Position numbers and translations under genes: made by a program | Shown here: positions 32,679-33,844 of the stretch, one piece after another | Layout of the letters: every line of letters begins with the position of its first letter | Numbering within the stretch: the first letter of the stretch is position 1 | The notes under the pieces: model-generated | Told to the model about the DNA's origin: nothing | Database searches by the model: none | The model's input: the letters and a program-made list of their open reading frames with translations, nothing else | Virus record (IMG/VR): IMGVR_UViG_3300002514_000121 | Span: 1 to 33,844 of that record | Length of the DNA: 33,844 nucleotides | Strand: one strand, 5' to 3' | Source of the DNA: a virus

Positions 32679-32690
32679 CATATTTATGAT
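32679..32690 (+). promoter_or_regulatory. CATATTTATGAT promoter-like box
   Basis: This box lies in the 55-base gap before the gene at 32710, 31 bases upstream of its ATG, preceded by CCG like the box at 26530. It shares the 'ATATTTAT' core and is a candidate phage promoter. Confidence 0.33.
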
Positions 32691-32709
32691 GTAGAAGAAG
32701 GGGCTTAAA

Positions 32710-33844
32710 ATGCCAGATTTTCAAAATACTCTGAATCCGACTCCCTTTGGTTTTTTTAACCAGGAGTCGGATTTTCAGTCTGAAGCAGACAACATGATTA
32801 CCTTTGTCAAGCGAAAGCTTGGCGATGATGTGCTCTCTGTCGAGCTGACAAAAAAGCAGATCTGGGCCTGTTTTGAGGAGTCATTTTTAGAGTACGGCTC
32901 GATTATAAATCAGTATCAGGCGAAGTCACAGATGCTGGACTTTTTAGGGACGCCATCTGGATCGCTACTGTCAGGTTCAGAGCAGAAGTATCCACGTCAA
33001 ACACTTGAATTTTTAAAGCGTCAAGCTGAGCCCTACTCATCTGAAGGTGGTGTCGGAGGTTCGCAAAATCCTGTTTCCGGTGCTATCGCACTTACTAATG
33101 GTAAGCAGGATTATGACATCTACAATGATCTCATGACAACGCCTGGAGGCTCTACCACGTTGGTCAGCACGCAGACATCAGGTCGACGGACTAAGATGAA
33201 GATTCAGGAGATTTATCACTTCTCACCTTCCGCCGCTTATCGATTTTTTGACTCTACGTCAGCGATCAATTACCTTAACAATGAATTTTCTTTTGAGTCA
33301 TTCACGCCAGAGAGCATCTTTTATGTGCTTCCTGTATTTGAGGATATATTAAGGGCCGGACAGATGGATGTCTCGCAGCGTGTCCGTAGATCTAATTACA
33401 GTTATAGGATCGAGGGCACCAAGCTGAGGATTTTTCCGGCTCCAACCACTCCGCCAAATGCTCCTAACACTCGTTATCTGTGGGTCAGGGTTGTTTTAAA
33501 CGCACCGGATCCACTTAATCCGCCTTACACAGATGACACCATTTATGGAGTCTCAAACCTCTCTAACATTCCTTTTGGAAATCTTCAGTATGATCGAGTT
33601 AATAGTGTAGGTAGGCAGTGGGTTAGACAGTTTGGGCTGGCACTAGCAAAGGAATTGCTTGGACTGATCAGGTCAAAGTTTGGAAATGTGCCCATTCCTA
33701 ATTCTGAGCTGACGCTGAATGGTGACAATCTTGTGACGCAGGGCCGAGAGGATCAGGAGAAATTAAGGACGCAGCTTTCCGAGATGCTTGAGTCAATGAC
33801 ATATGATAAGCTCTTGGAGATTCAGGCAGCTACATCTGAAAATA
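32710..33844 (+). CDS. Conserved virion/neck-type protein, cut by window end
   Basis: An open frame of 378 codons running off the end of the window, so the 3' end is missing. The ATG at 32710 has AAGGGG upstream (32699-32704). The N-terminal segment (NMITFVKRKLGDDVLSVELT, KKQIWACFEESFLEYGSIIN) is a helical module I associate with neck or head-completion proteins of T4-like environmental phages. Further conserved-looking blocks are 'YPRQTLEFLKRQAEPYSSEG', 'KIQEIYHFSPSAAYRFFDST', 'INYLNNEFSFESFTPES' and 'FYVLPVFEDILRAGQ'. Placed after the capsid and FtsZ-like genes, it plausibly continues the head/neck module. The neck assignment is inference; virion nature is likelier than any enzymatic role. 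Confidence 0.68.
   Translation, partial: MPDFQNTLNPTPFGFFNQESDFQSEADNMITFVKRKLGDDVLSVELTKKQIWACFEESFLEYGSIINQYQAKSQMLDFLGTPSGSLLSGSEQKYPRQTLEFLKRQAEPYSSEGGVGGSQNPVSGAIALTNGKQDYDIYNDLMTTPGGSTTLVSTQTSGRRTKMKIQEIYHFSPSAAYRFFDSTSAINYLNNEFSFESFTPESIFYVLPVFEDILRAGQMDVSQRVRRSNYSYRIEGTKLRIFPAPTTPPNAPNTRYLWVRVVLNAPDPLNPPYTDDTIYGVSNLSNIPFGNLQYDRVNSVGRQWVRQFGLALAKELLGLIRSKFGNVPIPNSELTLNGDNLVTQGREDQEKLRTQLSEMLESMTYDKLLEIQAATSEN

Noticed and set aside
1-33844. tRNA genes, CRISPR arrays, introns or inteins in the terminase or capsid genes, diversity-generating retroelement
   Set aside because: Gaps are too short and lack cloverleaf or regularly spaced repeats. Terminase and capsid frames run through all family motifs, and no reverse transcriptase is present.

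Overview
The window is one strand of a T4-related tailed-phage genome, probably from a marine or environmental phage. Every supported gene is on the + strand. Genes are tightly packed, with TAATG, TGATG and ATGA start/stop overlaps and almost no free space. I see no tRNA, integrase, insertion sequence or CRISPR array. The T4-type assignment rests on a recognisable head and packaging set: large terminase (gp17-like), portal (gp20-like), prohead protease (gp21-like), scaffold (gp22-like) and major capsid protein (gp23-like), in the T4 order. The host cannot be named from the sequence.

Layout: (1) 1-15146 holds eight virion genes: a 5'-truncated tail fibre, then large tail, baseplate or adsorption proteins, two of them with fibronectin-III-like C-termini and one with a LamG-like lectin domain. 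I do not recognise a tail sheath or tube gene here. (2) 15176-20171 is a compact DNA-metabolism block: a RuvC-like resolvase, a zinc-finger/Toprim primase, a single-chain Mre11-Rad50 (SbcD-SbcC, gp47-gp46) fusion and a small zinc-binding protein. The first three genes lack a Shine-Dalgarno sequence and share an AGTAT-type box just before the start codon. (3) 20199-31302 is the packaging and head module. It ends at the capsid gene with a strong UUCG-loop terminator. Four small unassigned genes lie between the protease and scaffold genes. (4) 31590-32654 encodes a divergent FtsZ/tubulin-family GTPase as the first gene after the capsid terminator. It is followed by a conserved virion gene (32710 onward) cut by the window end.

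How it fits together: the terminase pumps DNA through the portal into a prohead built from capsid protein on the scaffold, and the protease then matures it. The replication block supplies primers, processes DNA ends and resolves branched DNA before packaging. The 5' block supplies the tail and host-recognition apparatus. The FtsZ-like protein is the outlier. It keeps the nucleotide-binding glycine loop and both catalytic T7-loop aspartates but lacks the FtsZ C-terminal tail. It therefore looks like an active phage cytoskeletal GTPase, plausibly positioning DNA or capsids or interfering with host division. It is the best candidate here for a little-described system.
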